A stretch of DNA of 64,000 nt from Megascapheus bottae (GCA_024803745.1 JANJXV010001819.1:1-64000), one strand, 5' to 3'. Shown: positions 36,550-50,700, counted from the stretch's first letter. The notes: generated from the letters alone by a model not told the origin. Translations and numbers: made by a program.

Positions 36550-39500
36550 AAGGAAGAATGGAGGTGTGTGAAGTCACAGAATGGAGGTGTGTGAACTCAG
36601 AATGGAGGTGTGTGAAGTCACAGAATGGAGGTTTGTGAAGTCATAGAATGGAGGTGTGTGAAGTCAGAGAATGGATGTTTCTGAAGTAAGAATGAAGGTG
36701 TGTGAAGTCATAGAATGGAGGTGTGTGAAGTCAAATTGGAGGTGTGTGAACTCATAAAATGGAGGTGTGTGAACTCATTGAATGGAGGTGTGTGAAGTCA
36801 TGGAATGGAGGTGTGTGAAGTCAAAGAATGGAGGTGTGTGAAGTGAAACAATAGAGGTGTGTGAAGTCACAGATTGGAGGTGTGTGAAGTCACAGAATAG
36901 AAGTGTGTGAACTCAAAACGGAGGTGTTTGAAGTTACAGAATGGAGGTGTGTGAAGTCAGAATGGAGGTGAGTGAAGTCATAGAATTCAGGTGTGTGAAG
37001 TCATAGAATGGAGGTCTGTGAACTCAGAATGGAGGTTTGTGAAGTAATAGAATGGAGGTGTGTGAACTCAGAATGGCGGTGTGTGAAGCCACAGAATTGA
37101 GGTGTGTGAAGTCATAGAATGGAGGTTTGTGAAATCGCAGAATGGAGGTGTATTAATTCATAGAATGGAGGTGTGTGAAGTCATAGGATCGAGGTGTGTG
37201 AAGTCACAGAATGGAGGTGTGTGAAGTCACAGAATGGAGGTGTGTGAAGTCACAGAATGGAGGTTTGTGAACTCAGAATGGAGGTGTGTGAAGCCACAGA
37301 ATGCAGGTGTGTGAAGTCATAGAATGGAAGTGTGTGAAGTCATAGAAAGGAGGTGGGTGAACTCAGAATGGAGGTGTGTGAAGTCACAGAATGGAGGTTT
37401 GTAAAGTCATAGAATGGAGGTGTGTGAAGTCAGAGAATGGATGTTTCTGAAGTAAGAATGAAGGTGTGTGAAGTCATAGAATGGAGATGTGTGAAGTCAA
37501 ATTGGAGGTGTGTGAACTCATAGAATGGAGGTGTGTGAACTCATAGAATGGAGGTTTGTGAAGTCATGGAATGGCGGTGTGTGAAGTCAAAGAATGGAGG
37601 TGTGTGAAGTGAAACAATAGAGGTGTGTGAAGTCACAGAATGGAGGTGTGTGAAGTCACAGATTGGAAGTGTGTGAAGTCAAAACGGAGGTGTGTGAAGT
37701 CACAGAATGGAGGTGTGTGAAGTCAGAGAATGGAGGTGTGTGAAGTCAAAAAGGTGGTGTGTGAAGTCACAGAATGGAGGTGTTCGAATTCATAGAATGG
37801 AGCTGTGTGAAGTCAGAATGGAGGTGTGTGAAGTCAGAATTGAGGGGTGTGAAGTCAGAATGGAGGTGTGTGAAGTCACAGAATGGAGGTGTGTGAAGTC
37901 ATAGAATATAGGTGTGTGAAATCATAGAATGAAGGTGTGTGAAGTCATAATGGAGGTGTGTCACGTCACAGAATTGAGGTGTGTGAAGTCAGAGAATGGA
38001 GGTGTGTGAAGTCAGAATGAAGGTGTGTGAAGTCACAGAAAGGAGGTGTGTGAAGTCACAGAATGGATGTTTGTGAAGTAAGAATGAAGGTGTTTGAAGT
38101 CATAGAGTAGAGGTGTGTGAAGTCACAGAATGGAGGTGTGTGAAGTCACAGAATGGAGGTGTGTGAAGTCAGAATGGAGTTGTGTGAAGTCATAGACTTC
38201 GGTGGGTGAAGTCATAGAAAGGAGGTGTGGGAAGTCACAGATTCGAGGTCTGTGATGTCATAGAATGGAGGTGTGTGAAGTCAGAATGGAGGTGTGTGAA
38301 ATCCTAGAATGGAGATGTGTGAACTCATAGAATGGAGTTGTGTGACGTCACAATGAAAGAGTGTGAAGTCATAGAATGGAGGTGTGAGAAGTCACAGAAT
38401 GGAGGTGTGTGAAGTCATAAAATGAAGGTGTGTGAAGTCAGAATGGAGGTGTGTGAAGTCACACAATGGGGGTGTGTGAACTCAGAATGGAGGTGTGTGA
38501 AGTCATAGATGGAGGTGTGTGAAGTCATAGTATGGAGGTGTGTGAAATCACAGAATGGAGTTTTGTGAAGTCACAGAATAGAGCTGTGTGAAGTCAGAAA
38601 GGAGGTGTGTGAAGTCATAGAATGGAGGTGTGTGAAGTCAGAATGGAGGTGTGTGAACTCATAGAATGGAGGTGTGTGAAGTCACAATGGAGGTGTGTGA
38701 AGTCATAGAATTTAGGTGTGTGAAATCACAAAATGGAGGTGTGTGAAGTCACAGAATGGAGGTGTGTGAAGTCAGAATGAAGGTGTGTGAAATCACAGAA
38801 TGGAGGTGTGTGAAGTCACAGAATGGATGTTTGTGAAGTAAGAATGAAGGTGTTTGAAGTCATAGAGTGGAGGTGTGTGAAGTCACAGAATGGAGGTGTG
38901 TGAAGTCATAGAATGGAGGTGTGTGAAGTCATAGAACTGAGGAGTGTGAAGTCATAGAATGGAGGTGTGTGAAGTCATAAAATGGAGGTGTGTGAAGTCA
39001 TAGAATGGTGGTTTTTGATGTCAACGAATGGAGGTGTGTGAAGTCACAGAATGGAGGTGTGTGAACTCAGAATGGAGTTGTGTGAAGTCACAGAATGGAG
39101 GTTTGTGAAGTCATAGAATGGAGGTGTGTGAAGTCAGAGAATGGATGTTTCTGAAGTAAGAATGAAGGTGTGTGAAGTCACAGAATGGAATTGTGTGAAC
39201 TCAGAATGTAGGTGTGTGAAGCCACAGAATGGAGGTGTGTGAAGTCATAGAATGGAAGTGTGTGAAATCATAGAATGGAGGTGTGTGAAGTCACAGAATT
39301 AAGGTGTGTGAAGTCAGAATGGAGGTGTGTGAAGTCAGAATGGAGGTGAGTGAAGTCATAGAATTGAGGTGTGTGAAGTCATAGAATGGAGGTCTGTGAA
39401 CTCAGAAAGGAGGTTTGTGAAGTCATAGAATGGAGGTGTGTGAACTCAGAATGGAGGTGTGTGAAGCCACAGAATGGAGGTGTGTGAAGTCATAGAATGG

Positions 39501-41266
39501 AGGTTGGTGAAATCTCAGAATGGAGGTGTGTTAATTCATAGAATGGAGGTGTGTGAAGTCATAGGATCGAGGTGTGTGAAGTCACAGAATGGAGGTGTGT
39601 GAAGTCACAGAATGGAGGTGTGTGAAGTGACAGAATGGAGGTATGTGAACTCAGAATGTAGGTGTGTGAAGCCACAGAATGGAGGTGTGTGAAGTCATAG
39701 AATGGAAGTGTGTGAAGTCATAGAAAGGAGGTGTGTGAACACAGAATGGAGGTGTGTGAAGTCACAGAATGGAGGTTTGTAAAGTCATAGAATGGAGGTG
39801 TGTGAAGTCAGAGAATGGATGTTTCTGAAGTAAGAATGAATGTGTGTGAAGTCATAGAATGGAGATGTGTGAATTCAAATTGGAGGTGTGTGAACTCGTA
39901 GAATGGAGGTGTGTGAACTCAAAGAATGGAGGTTTGTGAAGTCATGGCATGGCGGTGTGTGAAGTCAAAGAATGGAGGTGTGTGAAGTGAAACAATAGAG
40001 GTGTGTGAAGTCACAGAATGGAGGTGTGTGAAGTCACAGATTGGAAGTGTGTGAAGTCAAAACGGAGGTGTGTGAAGTCACAGAATGGAGGTGTGTGACA
40101 TCAGAGAATGGAGGTGTGTGAAGTCAAAAAGGTGGTGTGTGAAGTCACAGAATGGAGGTGTTCGAATTCATAGAATGGAGCTGTGTGAAGTCAGAATGGA
40201 GGTGTGTGAAGTCAGAATTGAGGGGTGTGAAGTCAGAATGGAGGTGTGTGAAGTCACAGAATGGAGGTGTGTGAAGTCATAGAATATAGGTGTGTGAAAT
40301 CATAGAATGAAGGTGTGTGAAGTCATAATTGAGGTGTGTCACGTCACAGAATTGAGGTGTGTGAAGTCAGAGAATGGAGGTGTGTGAAGTCAGAATGAAA
40401 GTGTGTGAACTCACAGAAAGGAGGTGTGTGAAGTCACAGAATGGATGTTTGTGAAGTAAGAATGAAGGTGTTTGAAGTCATAGAGTGGAGGTGTGTGAAG
40501 TCACAGAATGGAGGTGTGTGAAGTCATAGAATGGAGGTGTGTGAAGTCATAGAATTGAGGTGTGTGAAGACATAGAATGGAGGTGTGTGAAGTCACAGAA
40601 TGGAGGTGTGTGAAGTCATAGAATATAGGTGTATGAAATCATAGAATGAAGGTGTGTGAAGTCATAATGGAGGTGTGTCACGTCACAGAATTGAGGTGTG
40701 TGAAGTCAGAGAATGGAGGTGTGTGAAGTCAGAATGAAAGTGTGTGAAGTCACAGAAAGGAGGTGTGTGAAGTCACAGAATGGATGTTTGTGAAGTAAGA
40801 ATGAAGGTGTTTGAAGTCATAGAGTGGAGGTGTGTGAAGTCACAGAATGGAGGTGTGTGAAGTCATAGAATGGAGGTGTGTGAAGTCATAGAATTGAGGT
40901 GTGTGAACTCATAGAATGGAGGTGTGTGAAGTCACAGAATGGAGGTGTGTGAAGTCAGAATGGAGGTATGTGAAGTCATACACTTCGGTGGGTGAAGTCA
41001 TAGAAAGGAGGTGTGGGAAGTCATAGAAGGGAGGAGTGTGAAGTCATAGAGTGGAGGTGAGTGAAGTCACAGATTCGAGTTCTGTGATGTCATAGAATGG
41101 AGGTGTGTGAAGTCACAATGGAGGTGTGTGAAATCCTAGAATGGAGAAGTGTGAACTCATAGAATGGAGTTGTGTGACGTCACAATGGAAGAGGGTGAAG
41201 TCCTAGAATGGAGGTGTGAGAAGTCACAGAATGGAGGGGTGTGAAGTCATAAAATGAAGGTGTGTG
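36550..41266 (+). repeat. 4717-bp higher-order repeat, copy 1
   Basis: The unit begins at the variant AAGGAAGAATGG (36550, recurring at 41267) and holds two related halves. Equivalent landmarks at 37707 and 40085 are 2378 bp apart, and 40085 to 42424 is 2339 bp. The first half has TGTGAAGTCAGAGAATGG where the second has TGTGACATCAGAGAATGG. The second half holds a 339-bp direct duplication (AGAATATAGG at 40281 and 40620). Marker GATGTCAACG is at 39017; TGACGTCA at 38343 and 41175. No LTR and no gene. Confidence 0.92.
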
Positions 41267-44200
41267 AAGGAAGAATGGAGGTGTGTGAAGTCACAGAATG
41301 GAGGTGTGTGAACTCAGAATGGAGGTGTGTGAAGTCACAGAATGGAGGTTTGTGAAGTCATAGAATGGAGGTGTGTGAAGTCAGAGAATGGATGTTTCTG
41401 AAGTAAGAATGAAGGTGTGTGAAGTCATAGAATGGAGGTGTGTGAAGTCAAATTGGAGGTGTGTGAACTCATAAAATGGAGGTGTGTGAACTCATTGAAT
41501 GGAGGTGTGTGAAGTCATGGAATGGAGGTGTGTGAAGTCAAAGAATGGAGGTGTGTGAAGTGAAACAATAGAGGTGTGTGAAGTCACAGATTGGAGGTGT
41601 GTGAAGTCACAGAATAGAAGTGTGTGAACTCAAAACGGAGGTGTTTGAAGTTACAGAATGGAGGTGTGTGAAGTCAGAATGGAGGTGAGTGAAGTCATAG
41701 AATTGAGGTGTGTGAAGTCATAGAATGGAGGTCTGTGAACTCAGAATGGAGGTTTGTGAAGTAATAGAATGGAGGTGTGTGAACTCAGAATGGCGGTGTG
41801 TGAAGCCACAGAATTGAGGTGTGTGAAGTCATAGAATGGAGGTTTGTGAAATCGCAGAATGGAGGTGTATTAATTCATAGAATGGAGGTGTGTGAAGTCA
41901 TAGGATCGAGGTGTGTGAAGTCACAGAATGGAGGTGTGTGAAGTCACAGAATGGAGGTGTGTGAAGTCACAGAATGGAGGTTTGTGAACTCAGAATGGAG
42001 GTGTGTGAAGCCACAGAATGCAGGTGTGTGAAGTCATAGAATGGAAGTGTGTGAAGTCATAGAAAGGAGGTGGGTGAACTCAGAATGGAGGTGTGTGAAG
42101 TCACAGAATGGAGGTTTGTAAAGTCATAGAATGGAGGTGTGTGAAGTCAGAGAATGGATGTTTCTGAAGTAAGAATGAAGGTGTGTGAAGTCATAGAATG
42201 GAGATGTGTGAAGTCAAATTGGAGGTGTGTGAACTCATAGAATGGAGGTGTGTGAACTCATAGAATGGAGGTTTGTGAAGTCATGGAATGGCGGTGTGTG
42301 AAGTCAAAGAATGGAGGTGTGTGAAGTGAAACAATAGAGGTGTGTGAAGTCACAGAATGGAGGTGTGTGAAGTCACAGATTGGAAGTGTGTGAAGTCAAA
42401 ACGGAGGTGTGTGAAGTCACAGAATGGAGGTGTGTGAAGTCAGAGAATGGAGGTGTGTGAAGTCAAAAAGGTGGTGTGTGAAGTCACAGAATGGAGGTGT
42501 TCGAATTCATAGAATGGAGCTGTGTGAAGTCAGAATGGAGGTGTGTGAAGTCAGAATTGAGGGGTGTGAAGTCAGAATGGAGGTGTGTGAAGTCACAGAA
42601 TGGAGGTGTGTGAAGTCATAGAATATAGGTGTGTGAAATCATAGAATGAAGGTGTGTGAAGTCATAATGGAGGTGTGTCACGTCACAGAATTGAGGTGTG
42701 TGAAGTCAGAGAATGGAGGTGTGTGAAGTCAGAATGAAGGTGTGTGAAGTCACAGAAAGGAGGTGTGTGAAGTCACAGAATGGATGTTTGTGAAGTAAGA
42801 ATGAAGGTGTTTGAAGTCATAGAGTAGAGGTGTGTGAAGTCACAGAATGGAGGTGTGTGAAGTCACAGAATGGAGGTGTGTGAAGTCAGAATGGAGTTGT
42901 GTGAAGTCATAGACTTCGGTGGGTGAAGTCATAGAAAGGAGGTGTGGGAAGTCACAGATTCGAGGTCTGTGATGTCATAGAATGGAGGTGTGTGAAGTCA
43001 GAATGGAGGTGTGTGAAATCCTAGAATGGAGATGTGTGAACTCATAGAATGGAGTTGTGTGACGTCACAATGAAAGAGTGTGAAGTCATAGAATGGAGGT
43101 GTGAGAAGTCACAGAATGGAGGTGTGTGAAGTCATAAAATGAAGGTGTGTGAAGTCAGAATGGAGGTGTGTGAAGTCACACAATGGGGGCGTGTGAACTC
43201 AGAATGGAGGTGTGTGAAGTCATAGATGGAGGTGTGTGAAGTCATAGTATGGAGGTGTGTGAAATCACAGAATGGAGTTTTGTGAAGTCACAGAATAGAG
43301 CTGTGTGAAGTCAGAAAGGAGGTGTGTGAAGTCATAGAATGGAGGTGTGTGAAGTCAGAATGGAGGTGTGTGAACTCATAGAATGGAGGTGTGTGAAGTC
43401 ACAATGGAGGTGTGTGAAGTCATAGAATTTAGGTGTGTGAAATCACAAAATGGAGGTGTGTGAAGTCACAGAATGGAGGTGTGTGAAGTCAGAATGAAGG
43501 TGTGTGAAATCACAGAATGGAGGTGTGTGAAGTCACAGAATGGATGTTTGTGAAGTAAGAATGAAGGTGTTTGAAGTCATAGAGTGGAGGTGTGTGAAGT
43601 CACAGAATGGAGGTGTGTGAAGTCATAGAATGGAGGTGTGTGAAGTCATAGAACTGAGGAGTGTGAAGTCATAGAATGGAGGTGTGTGAAGTCATAAAAT
43701 GGAGGTGTGTGAAGTCATAGAATGGTGGTTTTTGATGTCAACGAATGGAGGTGTGTGAAGTCACAGAATGGAGGTGTGTGAACTCAGAATGGAGTTGTGT
43801 GAAGTCACAGAATGGAGGTTTGTGAAGTCATAGAATGGAGGTGTGTGAAGTCAGAGAATGGATGTTTCTGAAGTAAGAATGAAGGTGTGTGAAGTCACAG
43901 AATGGAGTTGTGTGAACTCAGAATGTAGGTGTGTGAAGCCACAGAATGGAGGTGTGTGAAGTCATAGAATGGAAGTGTGTGAAATCATAGAATGGAGGTG
44001 TGTGAAGTCACAGAATTAAGGTGTGTGAAGTCAGAATGGAGGTGTGTGAAGTCAGAATGGAGGTGAGTGAAGTCATAGAATTGAGGTGTGTGAAGTCATA
44101 GAATGGAGGTCTGTGAACTCAGAATGGAGGTTTGTGAAGTCATAGAATGGAGGTGTGTGAACTCAGAATGGAGGTGTGTGAAGCCACAGAATGGAGGTGT

Positions 44201-45983
44201 GTGAAGTCATAGAATGGAGGTTGGTGAAATCTCAGAATGGAGGTGTGTTAATTCATAGAATGGAGGTGTGTGAAGTCATAGGATCGAGGTGTGTGAAGTC
44301 ACAGAATGGAGGTGTGTGAAGTCACAGAATGGAGGTGTGTGAAGTGACAGAATGGAGGTATGTGAACTCAGAATGTAGGTGTGTGAAGCCACAGAATGGA
44401 GGTGTGTGAAGTCATAGAATGGAAGTGTGTGAAGTCATAGAAAGGAGGTGTGTGAACTCAGAATGGAGGTGTGTGAAGTCACAGAATGGAGGTTTGTAAA
44501 GTCATAGAATGGAGGTGTGTGAAGTCAGAGAATGGATGTTTCTGAAGTAAGAATGAATGTGTGTGAAGTCATAGAATGGAGATGTGTGAATTCAAATTGG
44601 AGGTGTGTGAACTCGTAGAATGGAGGTGTGTGAACTCAAAGAATGGAGGTTTGTGAAGTCATGGCATGGCGGTGTGTGAAGTCAAAGAATGGAGGTGTGT
44701 GAAGTGAAACAATAGAGGTGTGTGAAGTCACAGAATGGAGGTGTGTGAAGTCACAGATTGGAAGTGTGTGAAGTCAAAACGGAGGTGTGTGAAGTCACAG
44801 AATGGAGGTGTGTGACATCAGAGAATGGAGGTGTGTGAAGTCAAAAAGGTGGTGTGTGAAGTCACAGAATGGAGGTGTTCGAATTCATAGAATGGAGCTG
44901 TGTGAAGTCAGAATGGAGGTGTGTGAAGTCAGAATTGAGGGGTGTGAAGTCAGAATGGAGGTGTGTGAAGTCACAGAATGGAGGTGTGTGAAGTCATAGA
45001 ATATAGGTGTGTGAAATCATAGAATGAAGGTGTGTGAAGTCATAATGGAGGTGTGTCACGTCACAGAATTGAGGTGTGTGAAGTCAGAGAATGGAGGTGT
45101 GTGAAGTCAGAATGAAAGTGTGTGAACTCACAGAAAGGAGGTGTGTGAAGTCACAGAATGGATGTTTGTGAAGTAAGAATGAAGGTGTTTGAAGTCATAG
45201 AGTGGAGGTGTGTGAAGTCACAGAATGGAGGTGTGTGAAGTCATAGAATGGAGGTGTGTGAAGTCATAGAATTGAGGTGTGTGAAGACATAGAATGGAGG
45301 TGTGTGAAGTCACAGAATGGAGGTGTGTGAAGTCATAGAATATAGGTGTATGAAATCATAGAATGAAGGTGTGTGAAGTCATAATGGAGGTGTGTCACGT
45401 CACAGAATTGAGGTGTGTGAAGTCAGAGAATGGAGGTGTGTGAAGTCAGAATGAAAGTGTGTGAAGTCACAGAAAGGAGGTGTGTGAAGTCACAGAATGG
45501 ATGTTTGTGAAGTAAGAATGAAGGTGTTTGAAGTCATAGAGTGGAGGTGTGTGAAGTCACAGAATGGAGGTGTGTGAAGTCATAGAATGGAGGTGTGTGA
45601 AGTCATAGAATTGAGGTGTGTGAACTCATAGAATGGAGGTGTGTGAAGTCACAGAATGGAGGTGTGTGAAGTCAGAATGGAGGTATGTGAAGTCATACAC
45701 TTCGGTGGGTGAAGTCATAGAAAGGAGGTGTGGGAAGTCATAGAAGGGAGGAGTGTGAAGTCATAGAGTGGAGGTGAGTGAAGTCACAGATTCGAGTTCT
45801 GTGATGTCATAGAATGGAGGTGTGTGAAGTCACAATGGAGGTGTGTGAAATCCTAGAATGGAGAAGTGTGAACTCATAGAATGGAGTTGTGTGACGTCAC
45901 AATGGAAGAGGGTGAAGTCCTAGAATGGAGGTGTGAGAAGTCACAGAATGGAGGGGTGTGAAGTCATAAAATGAAGGTGTGTG
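41267..45983 (+). repeat. 4717-bp higher-order repeat, copy 2
   Basis: Landmarks fall exactly 4717 bp after copy 1: TGACGTCA at 43060 and 45892, GATGTCAACG at 43734, and the 339-bp duplication marker at 44998 and 45337. Very few substitutions separate it from copies 1 and 3, for example GGGGGCGTGTG near 43186 where copy 1 has GGGGGTGTGTG, indicating recent duplication. No gene is present. Confidence 0.93.
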
Positions 45984-48900
45984 AAGGAAGAATGGAGGTG
46001 TGTGAAGTCACAGAATGGAGGTGTGTGAACTCAGAATGGAGGTGTGTGAAGTCACAGAATGGAGGTTTGTGAAGTCATAGAATGGAGGTGTGTGAAGTCA
46101 GAGAATGGATGTTTCTGAAGTAAGAATGAAGGTGTGTGAAGTCATAGAATGGAGGTGTGTGAAGTCAAATTGGAGGTGTGTGAACTCATAAAATGGAGGT
46201 GTGTGAACTCATTGAATGGAGGTATGTGAAGTCATGGAATGGAGGTGTGTGAAGTCAAAGAATGGAGGTGTGTGAAGTGAAACAATAGAGGTGTGTGAAG
46301 TCACAGATTGGAGGTGTGTGAAGTCACAGAATAGAAGTGTGTGAACTCAAAACGGAGGTGTTTGAAGTTACAGAATGGAGGTGTGTGAAGTCAGAATGGA
46401 GGTGAGTGAAGTCATAGAATTGAGGTGTGTGAAGTCATAGAATGGAGGTCTGTGAACTCAGAATGGAGGTTTGTGAAGTAATAGAATGGAGGTGTGTGAA
46501 CTCAGAATGGCGGTGTGTGAAGCCACAGAATTGAGGTGTGTGAAGTCATAGAATGGAGGTTTGTGAAATCGCAGAATGGAGGTGTATTAATTCATAGAAT
46601 GGAGGTGTGTGAAGTCATAGGATCGAGGTGTGTGAAGTCACAGAATGGAGGTGTGTGAAGTCACAGAATGGAGGTGTGTGAAGTCACAGAATGGAGGTTT
46701 GTGAACTCAGAATGGAGGTGTGTGAAGCCACAGAATGCAGGTGTGTGAAGTCATAGAATGGAAGTGTGTGAAGTCATAGAAAGGAGGTGGGTGAACTCAG
46801 AATGGAGGTGTGTGAAGTCACAGAATGGAGGTTTGTAAAGTCATAGAATGGAGGTGTGTGAAGTCAGAGAATGGATGTTTCTGAAGTAAGAATGAAGGTG
46901 TGTGAAGTCATAGAATGGAGATGTGTGAAGTCAAATTGGAGGTGTGTGAACTCATAGAATGGAGGTGTGTGAACTCATAGAATGGAGGTTTGTGAAGTCA
47001 TGGAATGGCGGTGTGTGAAGTCAAAGAATGGAGGTGTGTGAAGTGAAACAATAGAGGTGTGTGAAGTCACAGAATGGAGGTGTGTGAAGTCACAGATTGG
47101 AAGTGTGTGAAGTCAAAACGGAGGTGTGTGAAGTCACAGAATGGAGGTGTGTGAAGTCAGAGAATGGAGGTGTGTGAAGTCAAAAAGGTGGTGTGTGAAG
47201 TCACAGAATGGAGGTGTTCGAATTCATAGAATGGAGCTGTGTGAAGTCAGAATGGAGGTGTGTGAAGTCAGAATTGAGGGGTGTGAAGTCAGAATGGAGG
47301 TGTGTGAAGTCACAGAATGGAGGTGTGTGAAGTCATAGAATATAGGTGTGTGAAATCATAGAATGAAGGTGTGTGAAGTCATAATGGAGGTGTGTCACGT
47401 CACAGAATTGAGGTGTGTGAAGTCAGAGAATGGAGGTGTGTGAAGTCAGAATGAAGGTGTGTGAAGTCACAGAAAGGAGGTGTGTGAAGTCACAGAATGG
47501 ATGTTTGTGAAGTAAGAATGAAGGTGTTTGAAGTCATAGAGTAGAGGTGTGTGAAGTCACAGAATGGAGGTGTGTGAAGTCACAGAATGGAGGTGTGTGA
47601 AGTCAGAATGGAGTTGTGTGAAGTCATAGACTTCGGTGGGTGAAGTCATAGAAAGGAGGTGTGGGAAGTCACAGATTCGAGGTCTGTGATGTCATAGAAT
47701 GGAGGTGTGTGAAGTCAGAATGGAGGTGTGTGAAATCCTAGAATGGAGATGTGTGAACTCATAGAATGGAGTTGTGTGACGTCACAATGAAAGAGTGTGA
47801 AGTCATAGAATGGAGGTGTGAGAAGTCACAGAATGGAGGTGTGTGAAGTCATAAAATGAAGGTGTGTGAAGTCAGAATGGAGGTGTGTGAAGTCACACAA
47901 TGGGGGCGTGTGAACTCAGAATGGAGGTGTGTGAAGTCATAGATGGAGGTGTGTGAAGTCATAGTATGGAGGTGTGTGAAATCACAGAATGGAGTTTTGT
48001 GAAGTCACAGAATAGAGCTGTGTGAAGTCAGAAAGGAGGTGTGTGAAGTCATAGAATGGAGGTGTGTGAAGTCAGAATGGAGGTGTGTGAACTCATAGAA
48101 TGGAGGTGTGTGAAGTCACAATGGAGGTGTGTGAAGTCATAGAATTTAGGTGTGTGAAATCACAAAATGGAGGTGTGTGAAGTCACAGAATGGAGGTGTG
48201 TGAAGTCAGAATGAAGGTGTGTGAAATCACAGAATGGAGGTGTGTGAAGTCACAGAATGGATGTTTGTGAAGTAAGAATGAAGGTGTTTGAAGTCATAGA
48301 GTGGAGGTGTGTGAAGTCACAGAATGGAGGTGTGTGAAGTCATAGAATGGAGGTGTGTGAAGTCATAGAACTGAGGAGTGTGAAGTCATAGAATGGAGGT
48401 GTGTGAAGTCATAAAATGGAGGTGTGTGAAGTCATAGAATGGTGGTTTTTGATGTCAACGAATGGAGGTGTGTGAAGTCACAGAATGGAGGTGTGTGAAC
48501 TCAGAATGGAGTTGTGTGAAGTCACAGAATGGAGGTTTGTGAAGTCATAGAATGGAGGTGTGTGAAGTCAGAGAATGGATGTTTCTGAAGTAAGAATGAA
48601 GGTGTGTGAAGTCACAGAATGGAGTTGTGTGAACTCAGAATGTAGGTGTGTGAAGCCACAGAATGGAGGTGTGTGAAGTCATAGAATGGAAGTGTGTGAA
48701 ATCATAGAATGGAGGTGTGTGAAGTCACAGAATTAAGGTGTGTGAAGTCAGAATGGAGGTGTGTGAAGTCAGAATGGAGGTGAGTGAAGTCATAGAATTG
48801 AGGTGTGTGAAGTCATAGAATGGAGGTCTGTGAACTCAGAATGGAGGTTTGTGAAGTCATAGAATGGAGGTGTGTGAACTCAGAATGGAGGTGTGTGAAG

Positions 48901-50700
48901 CCACAGAATGGAGGTGTGTGAAGTCATAGAATGGAGGTTGGTGAAATCTCAGAATGGAGGTGTGTTAATTCATAGAATGGAGGTGTGTGAAGTCATAGGA
49001 TCGAGGTGTGTGAAGTCACAGAATGGAGGTGTGTGAAGTCACAGAATGGAGGTGTGTGAAGTGACAGAATGGAGGTATGTGAACTCAGAATGTAGGTGTG
49101 TGAAGCCACAGAATGGAGGTGTGTGAAGTCATAGAATGGAAGTGTGTGAAGTCATAGAAAGGAGGTGTGTGAACTCAGAATGGAGGTGTGTGAAGTCACA
49201 GAATGGAGGTTTGTAAAGTCATAGAATGGAGGTGTGTGAAGTCAGAGAATGGATGTTTCTGAAGTAAGAATGAATGTGTGTGAAGTCATAGAATGGAGAT
49301 GTGTGAATTCAAATTGGAGGTGTGTGAACTCGTAGAATGGAGGTGTGTGAACTCAAAGAATGGAGGTTTGTGAAGTCATGGCATGGCGGTGTGTGAAGTC
49401 AAAGAATGGAGGTGTGTGAAGTGAAACAATAGAGGTGTGTGAAGTCACAGAATGGAGGTGTGTGAAGTCACAGATTGGAAGTGTGTGAAGTCAAAACGGA
49501 GGTGTGTGAAGTCACAGAATGGAGGTGTGTGACATCAGAGAATGGAGGTGTGTGAAGTCAAAAAGGTGGTGTGTGAAGTCACAGAATGGAGGTGTTCGAA
49601 TTCATAGAATGGAGCTGTGTGAAGTCAGAATGGAGGTGTGTGAAGTCAGAATTGAGGGGTGTGAAGTCAGAATGGAGGTGTGTGAAGTCACAGAATGGAG
49701 GTGTGTGAAGTCATAGAATATAGGTGTGTGAAATCATAGAATGAAGGTGTGTGAAGTCATAATGGAGGTGTGTCACGTCACAGAATTGAGGTGTGTGAAG
49801 TCAGAGAATGGAGGTGTGTGAAGTCAGAATGAAAGTGTGTGAACTCACAGAAAGGAGGTGTGTGAAGTCACAGAATGGATGTTTGTGAAGTAAGAATGAA
49901 GGTGTTTGAAGTCATAGAGTGGAGGTGTGTGAAGTCACAGAATGGAGGTGTGTGAAGTCATAGAATGGAGGTGTGTGAAGTCATAGAATTGAGGTGTGTG
50001 AAGTCATAGAATGGAGGTGTGTGAAGTCACAGAATGGAGGTGTGTGAAGTCATAGAATATAGGTGTATGAAATCATAGAATGAAGGTGTGTGAAGTCATA
50101 ATGGAGGTGTGTCACGTCACAGAATTGAGGTGTGTGAAGTCAGAGAATGGAGGTGTGTGAAGTCAGAATGAAAGTGTGTGAAGTCACAGAAAGGAGGTGT
50201 GTGAAGTCACAGAATGGATGTTTGTGAAGTAAGAATGAAGGTGTTTGAAGTCATAGAGTGGAGGTGTGTGAAGTCACAGAATGGAGGTGTGTGAAGTCAT
50301 AGAATGGAGGTGTGTGAAGTCATAGAATTGAGGTGTGTGAACTCATAGAATGGAGGTGTGTGAAGTCACAGAATGGAGGTGTGTGAAGTCAGAATGGAGG
50401 TATGTGAAGTCATACACTTCGGTGGGTGAAGTCATAGAAAGGAGGTGTGGGAAGTCATAGAAGGGAGGAGTGTGAAGTCATAGAGTGGAGGTGAGTGAAG
50501 TCACAGATTCGAGTTCTGTGATGTCATAGAATGGAGGTGTGTGAAGTCACAATGGAGGTGTGTGAAATCCTAGAATGGAGAAGTGTGAACTCATAGAATG
50601 GAGTTGTGTGACGTCACAATGGAAGAGGGTGAAGTCCTAGAATGGAGGTGTGAGAAGTCACAGAATGGAGGGGTGTGAAGTCATAAAATGAAGGTGTGTG
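45984..50700 (+). repeat. 4717-bp higher-order repeat, copy 3
   Basis: Third copy with the same landmarks: TGACGTCA at 47777 and 50609, GATGTCAACG at 48451, and AGAATATAGG at 49715 and 50054. It shares GGGGGCGTGTG with copy 2. The 4717-bp register ends here: at 50701 the expected AAGGAAGAATGG monomer is replaced by an ordinary GAAGTCAGAATGG monomer and a different series follows. No gene is present. Confidence 0.93.

Noticed and set aside
37707..37904. Plus-strand open frames of 65 codons at 33855, 37707, 40085, 42424 and later
   Set aside because: They arise where several 21-bp monomers keep the frame and avoid the TGA in TGTGTGA and the TAG in CATAG. Low-complexity EVCEV repeats with no domain, no signal and no upstream gene structure.
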